A DNA stretch of 48,318 nucleotides from Vibrio sp. 10N.286.49.B3 (GCF_002873395.1 NZ_MCUV01000037.1:1-48318); one strand, 5' to 3'; shown: positions 19,370 through 29,523, numbered from the stretch's first letter. Notes: generated by a model not told the origin, from the letters alone. A program made the numbers and translations.

Positions 19370-20597
19370 AGGAATTGCTTGCTCTCTCCATTTTTTGAAT
19401 TAATGTTGTGGTTCGAGCTGAAACTCGAACAGCGTTTTTCTTAACGTTTGCACTAGCATGAACTCTCTCTCCTGTAATAGTTTCAAGCGCAAAGTAGCCT
19501 GAGCTTCGCTTGCCTTTTACAAAACCATTCCCTTGCGGAGTAGAGATGAAGTCATGCTTTTTAAATCCAAACAGCTTACCTACTGGCATCCGCTTTTCAG
19601 ATCGTGATCCTTTAGTGAGCTGATAATCACCTTTTGATACATGCCTTTTAAAGAAAATAAAATCATTTTGCTTGGCGAGTTCACCATCTTCTAAGCAGAT
19701 CGCAACCGCATCGTAAAAATGCTCTTTTGGTAAACCTAAAATCTGCTCACGCTTAAATTTAGTCTCGTAGCCGAACGTTTCTGTGAATTGCCATTCTTTC
19801 TTTAGTCGAGACTTAATTATGCCGATCTCGGTGGCATGTTTAGTACGGGACTTCTTCGCTTTTAATTCGAACTTTCCAGCATGTAAATCAGCATGACAAG
19901 TTTCACACAAGGTAATGAGATTGGTTGGTGTATCCGTTCCACCGTCCGTTCTAAATTGAATGTGATGAACGTGCAGTTTATTACTGTGCTTACCTTTACG
20001 CCCAGATTTACACTTATACCCATCTCGATGTAGCACGAACGCCTTTACGTTATAAAAATCTTTTTGTGCCCCATTTTGATAACCTTTGCCTTTTACTTCT
20101 GGGTTTGTGATCTTGTGAATATCGAAACTTGCTGTCTCAACTTTCCACTCACTTATTGGCATGATAGATTCAACAAAATTCCTTTCTCTCAGGTGAGACT
20201 CAAGCTTAGATTTTAAACTAGGCGCTAACCTTCCGGTCGCTCGCATTGATGCCCTGTTCGCCCATCGTGCAGGACGATAACGGCACTTGCGTCCACGCCT
20301 GTTTCTGCGGTACATCGCTCGCTGCTCCATTTTCTTGGATACATCTTGACGTAACGCTACTTGGCTTTGGTAAACTACTTTGCCGAGTCCGACAACGGCA
20401 CACCCGACAGTTTTACTGCCCGTGTCCATACCTGCAACAAGCTTTTGCTTGTAGCCTGAACTACCGCCAATAAGCTTGATGGTGAAAGGTGTTCGCTTTA
20501 CCACTTTTGCATCACCACGCTTGAGTAAAACTCTCGCTTTCTGCGGTTTGCATGGCATCAGTGGAACACCATTTTTGTTTAGTACAAACACGAACAT
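19359..20597 (-). CDS. iscB: IscB, RNA-guided HNH/RuvC endonuclease
   Basis: IscB proteins are omega-RNA-guided DNA nucleases and the ancestors of Cas9. In order: a PLMP domain (residues ~1-50, VPLMPCKPQKARVLLKRGDAKVV); RuvC-I with Asp58 (AGMDTGSKTVG); and an Arg-rich bridge helix (93-115, with RRNRRGRKCRYRPAR). Then come RuvC-II with Glu154 (VETASFD), an HNH domain with LHVHHIQF (His212) and LCETCHADLH, and RuvC-III with His293 and Asp296 (HFYDAVAI). A TAM-interacting C-terminus of ~100 residues ends the protein. The gene is intact at 412 residues. The ATG at 20597 has AAGGAG nine bases upstream; the frame to 20645 is not needed. One oddity is that the first HNH zinc motif reads CKSG rather than CxxC. 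Confidence 0.93.
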   Translation of the reverse strand: MFVFVLNKNGVPLMPCKPQKARVLLKRGDAKVVKRTPFTIKLIGGSSGYKQKLVAGMDTGSKTVGCAVVGLGKVVYQSQVALRQDVSKKMEQRAMYRRNRRGRKCRYRPARWANRASMRATGRLAPSLKSKLESHLRERNFVESIMPISEWKVETASFDIHKITNPEVKGKGYQNGAQKDFYNVKAFVLHRDGYKCKSGRKGKHSNKLHVHHIQFRTDGGTDTPTNLITLCETCHADLHAGKFELKAKKSRTKHATEIGIIKSRLKKEWQFTETFGYETKFKREQILGLPKEHFYDAVAICLEDGELAKQNDFIFFKRHVSKGDYQLTKGSRSEKRMPVGKLFGFKKHDFISTPQGNGFVKGKRSSGYFALETITGERVHASANVKKNAVRVSARTTTLIQKMERASNSSSR

Positions 20598-20875
20598 TGC
20601 GTGTTTCTCCTTCGAGTTATGCGTATCTGAATGCTTGAGGCGCATTCAGAGCCCGACTTCCTCTCGATCAGATATAAAGGCTTTAGATGAGGTTGACTGG
20701 CTATAACGCTTTAAGCCTGTTTACAGTGCCTCGACAGAGCAACGGACTGAGGTGGCATCCGAGGGTGTCTATATCCTAAATATCGTTTAACTCACATAAA
20801 ATCCTCAGTGAGTGATCTGGTCAACTTGGCTTTTACAAGCCCGCTCCTTTAGGTGCGGCGTAATTGACTATAATT
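20598..20875 (-). ncRNA. Omega RNA (HEARO-type) of IscB with 16-nt guide
   Basis: The 5' side of iscB is densely structured when read on the reverse strand. First comes the left-end hairpin CCGC...GCGG, then a GGCTT-GUAA-AAGCC hairpin with a GNRA tetraloop. Next is an ACTCAC/GTGAGT hairpin whose loop (CTGAGG, 20803-20808) pairs with CCTCAG at 20747-20752 to make a pseudoknot. GTTGAC (20820-20825) pairs at long range with GTCAAC (20692-20697), and a perfect eight-bp stem CTGAATGC/GCATTCAG (20627-20649) sits just before iscB. This is the place and style of IscB omega RNAs, whose guide lies at the 5' end in flanking DNA. The predicted guide is AATTATAGTCAATTAC. The exact 5' and 3' ends are inferred. 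Confidence 0.8.
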
Positions 20876-20912
20876 TGGCTGTGACCTAATAGACTTATTT
20901 GTTAGGGAAATC

Positions 20913-20940
20913 TTGACTGATTGTAACAACCCGTTATGTT
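20913..20940 (+). promoter_or_regulatory. Promoter of yeaC
   Basis: TTGACT is followed after 16 bases by TATGTT, giving a short leader of about 30 bases. It lies outside the IscB element, so the insertion leaves yeaC expression intact. Confidence 0.5.
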
Positions 20941-20976
20941 TTGTTCATTAACAATCACGTTTATTTAAGGTTTATT

Positions 20977-21255
20977 ATGGATGCTGAAAAGTTGCTTGAT
21001 GCAATAACACCAAAAGTTTATAAGCGCTTAGCCTATGCAGTAGAAACAGGGAAGTGGCCAGAAGGCACGGCATTATCTCAAGAGCAGCGTGATTCATGTA
21101 TGCAAGCGGTTATGTTGTATCAATCAAAACATAATACAGAGGCACAGCACATGACCGTTGCTGCTGGAGGGGATATTAGTTTTAAATCCAAATCAGAACT
21201 TAAAAAGCAATTTACCTCTAACCAAGATGAGATTGTACGTCTTAAGCTAAAATAA
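20977..21255 (+). CDS. yeaC: YeaC family protein (DUF1315)
   Basis: A 92-residue protein of the YeaC/DUF1315 family, identified by MDAEKLLDAITPKVYKRLAYAVETGKWPEG and ALSQEQRDSCMQAVMLYQ. Its function is unknown. In E. coli yeaC adjoins msrB-gapA; here the same neighbourhood is kept, with the lipoprotein and IscB element inserted between. The start at 20977 has TAAGG upstream, while the ATG-type start 36 bases earlier falls at the predicted transcription start. A strong hairpin follows the gene. Confidence 0.88.
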   Translation: MDAEKLLDAITPKVYKRLAYAVETGKWPEGTALSQEQRDSCMQAVMLYQSKHNTEAQHMTVAAGGDISFKSKSELKKQFTSNQDEIVRLKLK

Positions 21256-21270
21256 AGCCACTTGGTAACT

Positions 21271-21312
21271 AAAAGTCACTGCCATCTTAATTGTTAGATT
21301 ACAGTGACTTTT
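21271..21312. terminator. Terminator between yeaC and ansA
   Basis: AAAAGTCACTG and CAGTGACTTTT form a perfect 11-bp stem with a partly paired 20-nt loop; A and T runs at either side suit both convergent genes. Confidence 0.8.
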
Positions 21313-21368
21313 AAGTCATCGATACCAAGTTATACTAGTGGTATTTCTACTGTATAGCTTTAATCGCG

Positions 21369-22382
21369 TTATAGACTCATTTCACCACGTAACACTTGCT
21401 GCATTTGAGCTTTAATTTCGTCGTAGCTCAACTCTTGGCTTAATAAACAGTGCAGTTTAGCTAGAGCCGCTTCTGGTGTCATGTCAAAGCCACTAATTAC
21501 ACCCGCTTCAGCAAGTGCACAGCCTGTCGCATAGCCATCCATATTCACTTTACCAGCTAGGCATTGAGTTAAATTCACCACGATCACGCCACGATCTGCT
21601 GCCGCTTTTAAATGCCCCAATAACTCTGGGTTTTGTGGTGCATTACCAACGCCAAAGGTAAGTAGAATCATGGCGTTTACTGGTTGAAGTAATGTATTTC
21701 TAATCACTTCATGAGAAATACCAGGGTACATAGTGATCACACCAATAGGCTGTGGTGTGATGTTATGGACCTTAAATTCCCCTTCCGCTTGCTTATTCAC
21801 TGTAATATTGCTGTTTACTTGAATATTGATCCCAGCCTCAAGCAGTGCAGGCATATTCGGTGAAGTGAAGGCACTAAAACCATCGGCATGTGATTTGGTG
21901 CTACGGTTACCACGCATCAACTGGTTATTAAAAAATAACGTGACTTCATTAATAGGGTAGTTTGCCGCAATATGCAGAGCATTTAAAAGATTCGCTTGAC
22001 CATCTGAACGTAACTCAGCAAGAGGGATTTGTGAACCTGTAACAATGACAGGCTTGCTTAAGTTCTCAAACATAAATGACAGCGCAGACGCGGTATAAGC
22101 CATGGTATCAGTACCATGTAATATGACAAAGCCATCATACTTATCATAATTAGCTCGGATATCATCGGCTATTTGCTGCCAATCGAGTGGCGTCATATCA
22201 GAAGAGTCAATCAGAGGAGCATACTCATGAATCGTATAGTCAGGCATTTCAGGGCGATGGAATTCTGGCATTGCTGCTAATTGCTTTTCCATAAAACCAG
22301 CAATAGGAACATAGCCGTGTGCTGATTTTTGCATGCCAATCGTACCGCCAGTATAGGCGATGTAGATGTGTTTTTTTTCCAT
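21369..22382 (-). CDS. ansA: L-asparaginase I, cytoplasmic
   Basis: AnsA hydrolyses asparagine to aspartate and ammonia. The first catalytic motif IAYTGGTIGMQKS holds Thr14, and the second, FVILHGTDTMAYTASAL, holds the Thr-Asp pair. There is no signal peptide, as expected for the low-affinity cytoplasmic type I enzyme. Length is 337 residues against 338 in E. coli. It lies downstream of sppA on the same strand, as in E. coli sppA-ansA, but a terminator sits between. The start lacks a strong Shine-Dalgarno sequence. Confidence 0.95.
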   Translation of the reverse strand: MEKKHIYIAYTGGTIGMQKSAHGYVPIAGFMEKQLAAMPEFHRPEMPDYTIHEYAPLIDSSDMTPLDWQQIADDIRANYDKYDGFVILHGTDTMAYTASALSFMFENLSKPVIVTGSQIPLAELRSDGQANLLNALHIAANYPINEVTLFFNNQLMRGNRSTKSHADGFSAFTSPNMPALLEAGINIQVNSNITVNKQAEGEFKVHNITPQPIGVITMYPGISHEVIRNTLLQPVNAMILLTFGVGNAPQNPELLGHLKAAADRGVIVVNLTQCLAGKVNMDGYATGCALAEAGVISGFDMTPEAALAKLHCLLSQELSYDEIKAQMQQVLRGEMSL

Positions 22383-22445
22383 AGCGAGAAATCACTTAGT
22401 GTCATATTGGGAACAGGGGCGTGATTATAGCGAATTATACTGTAA

Positions 22446-22480
22446 TAAAAAGAGGGGCTACTATGTTAGCAGCCCCTTTG
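22446..22480 (-). terminator. Intrinsic terminator after sppA
   Basis: AGGGGCT (22453-22459) pairs with AGCCCCT (22471-22477), with an inner CTA/TAG extension, and the reverse-strand transcript continues into UUUUU. Confidence 0.85.
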
Positions 22481-22488
22481 CTTGTGAT

Positions 22489-24342
22489 TTATTGTACTTG
22501 GCAGTTTAAACAGAAAGCGTAGCGCCCATAAGGATCATTAAAATGATCCAGTATTTGAGCATCTTGCATTAACTGTTGAGATATTGGCTGTAGATTTTGC
22601 GGAAGCAATGTTTGAATATTAAATCCAAAGGTTGCTTGTGCCTGTGCCATAAAATCTTGGAAAAACTGTTCAGTGATACTAAGAGGCTCTTTTACCCAGT
22701 AAAGGTTGTAAGCTTCTAGTTGGGCTAAGTTAGCCGCCAGTGAAATAGCATCATCGAAATCACCGACTTTATCAACTAAGCCTAATTGCAGAGCATCTTT
22801 ACCTGTCCATACTCGACCTTGCGCAAGCTTATCGACATCATCAAGATTAATGCCGCGCTGTTCACTGACAAGGTTCGTGAAACGGCGATAGCCATGCTCA
22901 ATACCAAGCTGGATAGCATCTGTTGCTCCTTCACTAAGACCAGAGGTAACACCTACCCCAGAGAAAGGAGATGTTCCGACACCGTCACTATAGATACCGT
23001 ACTGGTTCAAGCCTTTTTCAAAAGTGGTCATGACACTAAATATGCCAATGGAGCCCGTCAACGTGGTTGGTTGAGCGACGATTTTATCGGCATTCATTGA
23101 AATCCAGTAACCACCAGATGCAGCAAGGCTAGACATTGAAACCACAACCGGTTTACCCGCGTCTTTTATTGCTTGAATTTCATTACGAATCACTTCAGAG
23201 GCAAAAGCACTACCGCCCGGGCTATCAACACGAACCACCACCGCTTTTATTTTGTCATCAGTACGTGCTTGACGTAATAAAGAGGCTGTTGTATCACCAC
23301 CGACAGATCGGTTTGTTTTACTACCATCCATAATTGCGCCACTGGCAACAACAATAGCAATATCATCATTTGCTTCATCGAAATCAGGCTGCATTGTCAT
23401 GCGATATTGGTAGTAATCGATATGGTTATAATTGCCTTTTTTATCGCTACCAAATACCTCGACTAACGCGTCACGTCTTTGTTGACGAGTTGCGAGTTCA
23501 TCGACTAAGCCAAGATTTTTCGCCAATAAAGCGATATCACCATCAACGGCTTTCAACTCAGCTAAAAACTCATCCATGTTTGGGTTGAGAGTCTGTTGAT
23601 CAATTTGGCGGTTACTCGCGACATCATCAACATAAGCACCCCAAAGTTGAGTTAACCAGCGAGTTGCTGACGCTTTTGCTTCATCGGACATATCATCACG
23701 CAAGAAAGGCTCAACCGCTGATTTGTACGTACCAACGCGGAAAATATGCGTATTGACGTTAATCTTTTCTAAGAAGGTTTTGTAATACATCGAATAAGCG
23801 CTATAGCCTTTAAGTAATACACCACCATCTGGCGCGAGATAAACTTTATTGGCAAAACTCGCAAGGTAATACTGACTCTGGTTATAGAAATCACCAGTGG
23901 CATAAATAGGTTTACCTGCGGCTTTAAATTCATTCAGAGCTTTAGAGATATAGCGTAATTTTGTGAGGTTGGTTTCTGGCATATTACGCAGAGCAAGAAC
24001 AATACCTGAAATATTAGGGTCATCTTTAGCATGACGAATGGTCTCAACAATATTGAAAAGTACATTTTCTCTAGGCATATCTTTGCCAAAGAAGGAACCA
24101 GTAATTGAATCCATCGCATTAGGGTAGTTTGCTTGCTCGACAATCGGGCCGGATAGATTCAAAACAAGCGCCGACTCTTTTTCAACCATTGGCTGTGGAG
24201 ATTCAGCATGGAAGTAAACAAAGTAGATCAGCCCGATTGCCAGTAAGAAGAATACATTGGCAATGGCAAGGCGAGTAAAGGTAATCAACTTCCAAATGCC
24301 TTTGAATACCATGCCTATAAAATAGAATAATTTTTTCATCAT
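22489..24342 (-). CDS. sppA: Signal peptide peptidase SppA (protease IV)
   Basis: A membrane-anchored serine protease that degrades cleaved signal peptides on the periplasmic face. One N-terminal membrane helix (residues ~24-45) is followed by two tandem ClpP-like domains. The Ser/Lys dyad is in place: Lys207 in FRVGTYKSAVEPF of the first domain and Ser409 in SSLAASGGYWIS of the second, matching E. coli Lys209 and Ser409. Length is 617 residues, as in E. coli. Two consecutive ATGs begin the frame; either may be used. The C-terminus ends in CLNCQ, an unusual cysteine pair. Confidence 0.95.
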   Translation of the reverse strand: MMKKLFYFIGMVFKGIWKLITFTRLAIANVFFLLAIGLIYFVYFHAESPQPMVEKESALVLNLSGPIVEQANYPNAMDSITGSFFGKDMPRENVLFNIVETIRHAKDDPNISGIVLALRNMPETNLTKLRYISKALNEFKAAGKPIYATGDFYNQSQYYLASFANKVYLAPDGGVLLKGYSAYSMYYKTFLEKINVNTHIFRVGTYKSAVEPFLRDDMSDEAKASATRWLTQLWGAYVDDVASNRQIDQQTLNPNMDEFLAELKAVDGDIALLAKNLGLVDELATRQQRRDALVEVFGSDKKGNYNHIDYYQYRMTMQPDFDEANDDIAIVVASGAIMDGSKTNRSVGGDTTASLLRQARTDDKIKAVVVRVDSPGGSAFASEVIRNEIQAIKDAGKPVVVSMSSLAASGGYWISMNADKIVAQPTTLTGSIGIFSVMTTFEKGLNQYGIYSDGVGTSPFSGVGVTSGLSEGATDAIQLGIEHGYRRFTNLVSEQRGINLDDVDKLAQGRVWTGKDALQLGLVDKVGDFDDAISLAANLAQLEAYNLYWVKEPLSITEQFFQDFMAQAQATFGFNIQTLLPQNLQPISQQLMQDAQILDHFNDPYGRYAFCLNCQVQ

Positions 24343-24599
24343 TAATTCACTGCGAAAGTTTCGTCAGTGCCCGTTATCGAGTTATGTAAACAAAAGTGTT
24401 CATTCCGTAACATTCTACGTCAATGTTAAGTCGTAAACCACTGACACAAGAGTAGCATTATTTGGAGTGGCTTATTATAAAATACACTTTTTTCATTATG
24501 TTAGTTTTGAGTCATTAAACATTCGCACGCTTTAGTGAGATGACGTGTGTTGCAAACTTGTAATCTGATATTTGATTTATTGTTGAATGAGTAATATCG

Positions 24600-24610
24600 T
24601 GGTCAGACCA
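24600..24610. promoter_or_regulatory. FadR operator upstream of fadH
   Basis: TGGTCAGACCA is a perfect match to the core of the FadR palindrome (TGGTCnGACCA). It sits 30 bases before the fadH start and just after a TAATAT -10-like sequence (24592-24597), where FadR would block transcription until long-chain acyl-CoA is present. Confidence 0.85.
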
Positions 24611-24637
24611 CAATAATAAAACTAAAAGTGATATTAG

Positions 24638-26644
<2,007 letters not shown>

Positions 26645-26698
26645 CACACTCCCTTATTAATAAATAACTGTATAAATAGCCAGTTTCCCTTGCTTTAT

Positions 26699-26731
26699 AA
26701 AAGCCATATTAGATAATGTGGCTTTTATTTT
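26699..26731 (+). terminator. Intrinsic terminator after fadH
   Basis: AAAAGCCA (26699-26706) pairs with TGGCTTTT (26719-26726), followed by ATTTT. Confidence 0.75.
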
Positions 26732-26751
26732 CTCTACATGACTCTATTTTT

Positions 26752-28710
26752 ATGTCTCGTTTGATTATTGCTGAAAAACCAAGTCTTGGTCGCGCTATTG
26801 CTGCTGCACTGCCTATGCCACAGAAAAAAGATCAGGGCTTTATACGTTGTGGTAATGGCGATGTCGTTACTTGGTGCATTGGTCACTTACTTGAGCAAGT
26901 TGAACCCGACGCTTATTCTGAGCGCTATAAAAAATGGAGCTTAGACGATTTACCTATCATTCCAGAGCAGTGGCAATTAAAACCGCGCTCAAGTTCAAGC
27001 AAACAACTCACCGTTATTCGTAAGTTATTAAAAGAAGCGACACACATTATTCATGCTGGCGATCCCGACCGAGAGGGGCAATTGCTGGTTGATGAGGTGA
27101 TCGATTACTGCAAGGTAAGTAAGAAGAAAAAATCCACAATTGAACGTTTATTAATTAGTGATTTAAATTTGCCAGCAGTGAAACGGGCTTTAACTCAACT
27201 GCGTAGCAATCAAGAATTTATTCCTCTCTCTATTTCAGCGCTCGCTCGGTCACGTGCCGATTGGCTGTATGGCATGAACATGACGCGCGCTTATACTTTG
27301 CTAGGGCAGAGAGCGGGTTATCAAGGAGTTTTATCTGTAGGTCGAGTACAAACGCCGATATTGGGGTTAGTCGTAAGGCGTGATGAAGAGATAGAAAACT
27401 TTATCGCGAAAGATTACTTCACTTTAGATGCGCTTATTCCTTATCAGCATGATGATCAATCTTTTGATATTCGAGCTCGCTGGAAGCCAAGTGAAGCCTG
27501 TCAGCCTTGGCAAGATAGTGAAGGTCGAGTATTAAGTCGCAAACTGGTTGAGAATGTGGCGCAGCGTATTGCCAATCAACCTGCGAAAGTGATCGCTTCA
27601 GAGCAAAAGCAAACAAAACAAAATGCACCACTACCTTATTCGCTTTCTGCGCTGCAGATTGATGCTGCTCGTCGTTTTGGAATGAGTGCACAGCACGTTC
27701 TCGATGCTTGTCAGTCTTTGTATGAAAAACATAAATTAATTACTTATCCACGCTCTGATAGTCGTTATCTGCCAAAGGAGCATTACGCGCAGGCAAGGAG
27801 TGTTGTTGCTGCCATTGAAAATAATGCTCAACCGTTACAGTCCGCTGTCGCAGGGGCCGATCTCTCGCTGAAATCTAAAGCGTGGAATGATAAGAAAGTC
27901 GAAGCGCACCATGCCATTATCCCTACGCCTAAAAAGTCCGCGATGTCTGGTTTATCAAATGACGAATCGAATATCTACCAACAGATTGCTCGTCAGTATT
28001 TAATGCAGTTTTATCCGGCTGCTATTTATGCAGAAGCGAAGTTAGAGTTTGATATTGCTGGTGGCTGTTTTATTGCGAAAGGGCGTCAGTTAATCTCGCC
28101 AGGTTGGAAAGCGTTAACGGCAAGTAAGACAAAAAAAGAAGAAAATGGTGATGAGGTTGATACCGTGCCACCTTTAGTAAAAGGTAGTGAGTTGATTTGT
28201 CGTGAAGGGTTTATTCAAGATAAAAAAACCGAACCACCTAAATACTTTACCGAAGCTACATTACTGCAAGCAATGACAGGTATCAGCCGTTTTGTTGCTG
28301 ATAAGGCGTTAAAAGCAATTCTAAAAGAAACTGATGGTCTTGGTACCGAGGCGACAAGGGCAGGCATTTTAGATACTTTGTTTAAACGTCAGTTATTAAA
28401 GCGTAATGGCAAGTCCATAATGAGTAGTGAAGCTGGGCGAGGGTTGATTCATGCACTGCCAGATGAATCAACTTATCCAGATATGACAGCACACTGGGAG
28501 CATCAGTTGCAAGGAATGGCGGAGCGAAATCAAGCTTATCAGCCTTTCATGCAGGCGTTAGAAACCAGTGTTGATGGTTTAATGCAGAAAGTAAAAACCG
28601 ATCCGGTACCTGAGTCATTACGCCACTTGCCTAAGGTGGATCGTCCAAGCTTTAAGCGTAAGAAGCGCGCAGGTAAAAGCTCGCCGAGTCGCTTTAAAAA
28701 GAAAACCTAA
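26752..28710 (+). CDS. topB: DNA topoisomerase III
   Basis: A type IA topoisomerase that decatenates DNA. The Toprim domain shows IIAEKPSLGRAIA at the N-terminus and HAGDPDREGQ (101-110). The catalytic Tyr332 lies in LITYPRSDSRYLP, and EATLLQAMTGISR and LGTEATRAGI mark the core. The C-terminus is a short Lys/Arg-rich tail (KRKKRAGKSSPSRFKKKT) without zinc fingers, as in E. coli TopB. Length from the ATG at 26752 is 652 residues (E. coli 653). The frame extends 12 residues further upstream, but that stretch overlaps the fadH terminator and has no support. Confidence 0.96.
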   Translation: MSRLIIAEKPSLGRAIAAALPMPQKKDQGFIRCGNGDVVTWCIGHLLEQVEPDAYSERYKKWSLDDLPIIPEQWQLKPRSSSSKQLTVIRKLLKEATHIIHAGDPDREGQLLVDEVIDYCKVSKKKKSTIERLLISDLNLPAVKRALTQLRSNQEFIPLSISALARSRADWLYGMNMTRAYTLLGQRAGYQGVLSVGRVQTPILGLVVRRDEEIENFIAKDYFTLDALIPYQHDDQSFDIRARWKPSEACQPWQDSEGRVLSRKLVENVAQRIANQPAKVIASEQKQTKQNAPLPYSLSALQIDAARRFGMSAQHVLDACQSLYEKHKLITYPRSDSRYLPKEHYAQARSVVAAIENNAQPLQSAVAGADLSLKSKAWNDKKVEAHHAIIPTPKKSAMSGLSNDESNIYQQIARQYLMQFYPAAIYAEAKLEFDIAGGCFIAKGRQLISPGWKALTASKTKKEENGDEVDTVPPLVKGSELICREGFIQDKKTEPPKYFTEATLLQAMTGISRFVADKALKAILKETDGLGTEATRAGILDTLFKRQLLKRNGKSIMSSEAGRGLIHALPDESTYPDMTAHWEHQLQGMAERNQAYQPFMQALETSVDGLMQKVKTDPVPESLRHLPKVDRPSFKRKKRAGKSSPSRFKKKT

Positions 28711-28777
28711 TTTTACGACTAAAACAGAAAAACACTCTATCCTAAATAGCATCGAAGACTATTTTTAGTGATAAGTT

Positions 28778-29476
28778 ATGCGGCTTTTATATTGTCTGTT
28801 TTTCATTTTGTACAGTTACTCTAGCATTGCTCAGTCGTCTGAATTTACTGGTGTTGGCAGGCTTTTCATTAATAGTGGCAAGACCTGCACTGCGACATTA
28901 GTAAGTTCAAATACGGTTTTGACCGCAGCCCATTGTGTGTATAACCATAAAACCCAGCAATATATCTTACCGAAAAACATTACCTTTCAACCTTACAGCA
29001 AAAATCGAACTGCCAATAAAGTCGAGGCGATAACTTATACCGTTGGAATGAGGCATTTACCGCAAGGGGCGTTTACTCAAGATAAGTTGTATGGAGACTG
29101 GGCTTTAATAAGACTGAAAAAGCCATTGGGTTGCTCACTAGCACGCTTCAAGTTAGCGAAACAGAGTAGCAAAACCGTGCATCGTAAGTTAGTGGTCGCT
29201 AGCTATCAGCAGGGGAGTCAGAATCAATTGATTGTTGATGAATCTTGCCAATATGCACAAACTCCAACAAAAAATAGCATGCTGCGCTTTAAGAGCTGTG
29301 ATCTCGTTCATGGCGCATCTGGTGCTGCTATCATGGCTGTTGAAAATGGCGAGTTAGTGATTGTTGGTACGATTTCAGCTGGGGCAAATGATAGTAAAGG
29401 GCGCTATCGAGTCTTTGCTGTTCCGAATGATTCTTTTCGCAAAAAGATACAGGAACTGAGTCAGGCGTGTTATTGA
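28778..29476 (+). CDS. Secreted trypsin-like serine protease
   Basis: A 232-residue protein with a signal peptide (MRLLYCLFFILYSYSSIAQS) and a chymotrypsin-fold domain. The catalytic triad is readable: His52 in LTAAHC, Asp107 in YGDWALI and Ser181 in HGASGAAI. Cysteines at 37/53 and elsewhere may form disulfides. The serine motif GASGAA departs from the usual GDSGGP and is closer to the V8/glutamyl-endopeptidase branch. It would act in the periplasm or outside the cell; the substrate is unknown. It stands alone between topB and a convergent phosphoesterase gene. Confidence 0.85.
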   Translation: MRLLYCLFFILYSYSSIAQSSEFTGVGRLFINSGKTCTATLVSSNTVLTAAHCVYNHKTQQYILPKNITFQPYSKNRTANKVEAITYTVGMRHLPQGAFTQDKLYGDWALIRLKKPLGCSLARFKLAKQSSKTVHRKLVVASYQQGSQNQLIVDESCQYAQTPTKNSMLRFKSCDLVHGASGAAIMAVENGELVIVGTISAGANDSKGRYRVFAVPNDSFRKKIQELSQACY

Positions 29477-29489
29477 TAATGACAAAGGC

Positions 29490-29523
29490 ATAAACAAAAC
29501 TCCCCTGCACAAAGGCAGAGGAG
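29490..29523 (-). terminator. Intrinsic terminator after the metallophosphoesterase gene
   Basis: CTCC-C-CTGC and GCAG-A-GGAG pair with one mismatch around a 6-nt loop; the reverse-strand transcript continues with UUUUGUUU. Confidence 0.65.

Larger units (their letters stand above)
19340..20859 (-). mobile_element. IscB element (IS200/IS605-like ends, no transposase)
   Basis: A ~1.5 kb unit holds iscB and its upstream omega RNA, flanked by subterminal hairpins at both ends. The left-end hairpin (20841-20858) is CCGC-ACC-TAAA-GG-A-GCGG on the reverse strand; the right-end hairpin (19350-19369) has the same TAAA loop and abuts the iscB stop. The flank next to the left end reads TTAC, the tetranucleotide used by IS608-type TnpA. 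No TnpA gene is present, so movement would need one in trans. It interrupts the space between the lipoprotein gene and yeaC. The right boundary is uncertain by about 10 bases. Confidence 0.75.

Noticed and set aside
19359..20597. TnpB or a Cas9/Cas12 protein
   Set aside because: An HNH domain inside the RuvC fold and the N-terminal PLMP domain fit IscB, not TnpB. The protein is far too small for Cas9 and there is no CRISPR array.
20476..20706. Plus-strand frame opposite the start of iscB
   Set aside because: It is an antisense shadow of iscB and the omega RNA, with no start signals or protein features.
22786..23588. Plus-strand frames inside sppA
   Set aside because: They are antisense shadows of a well-conserved gene with typical shadow composition.
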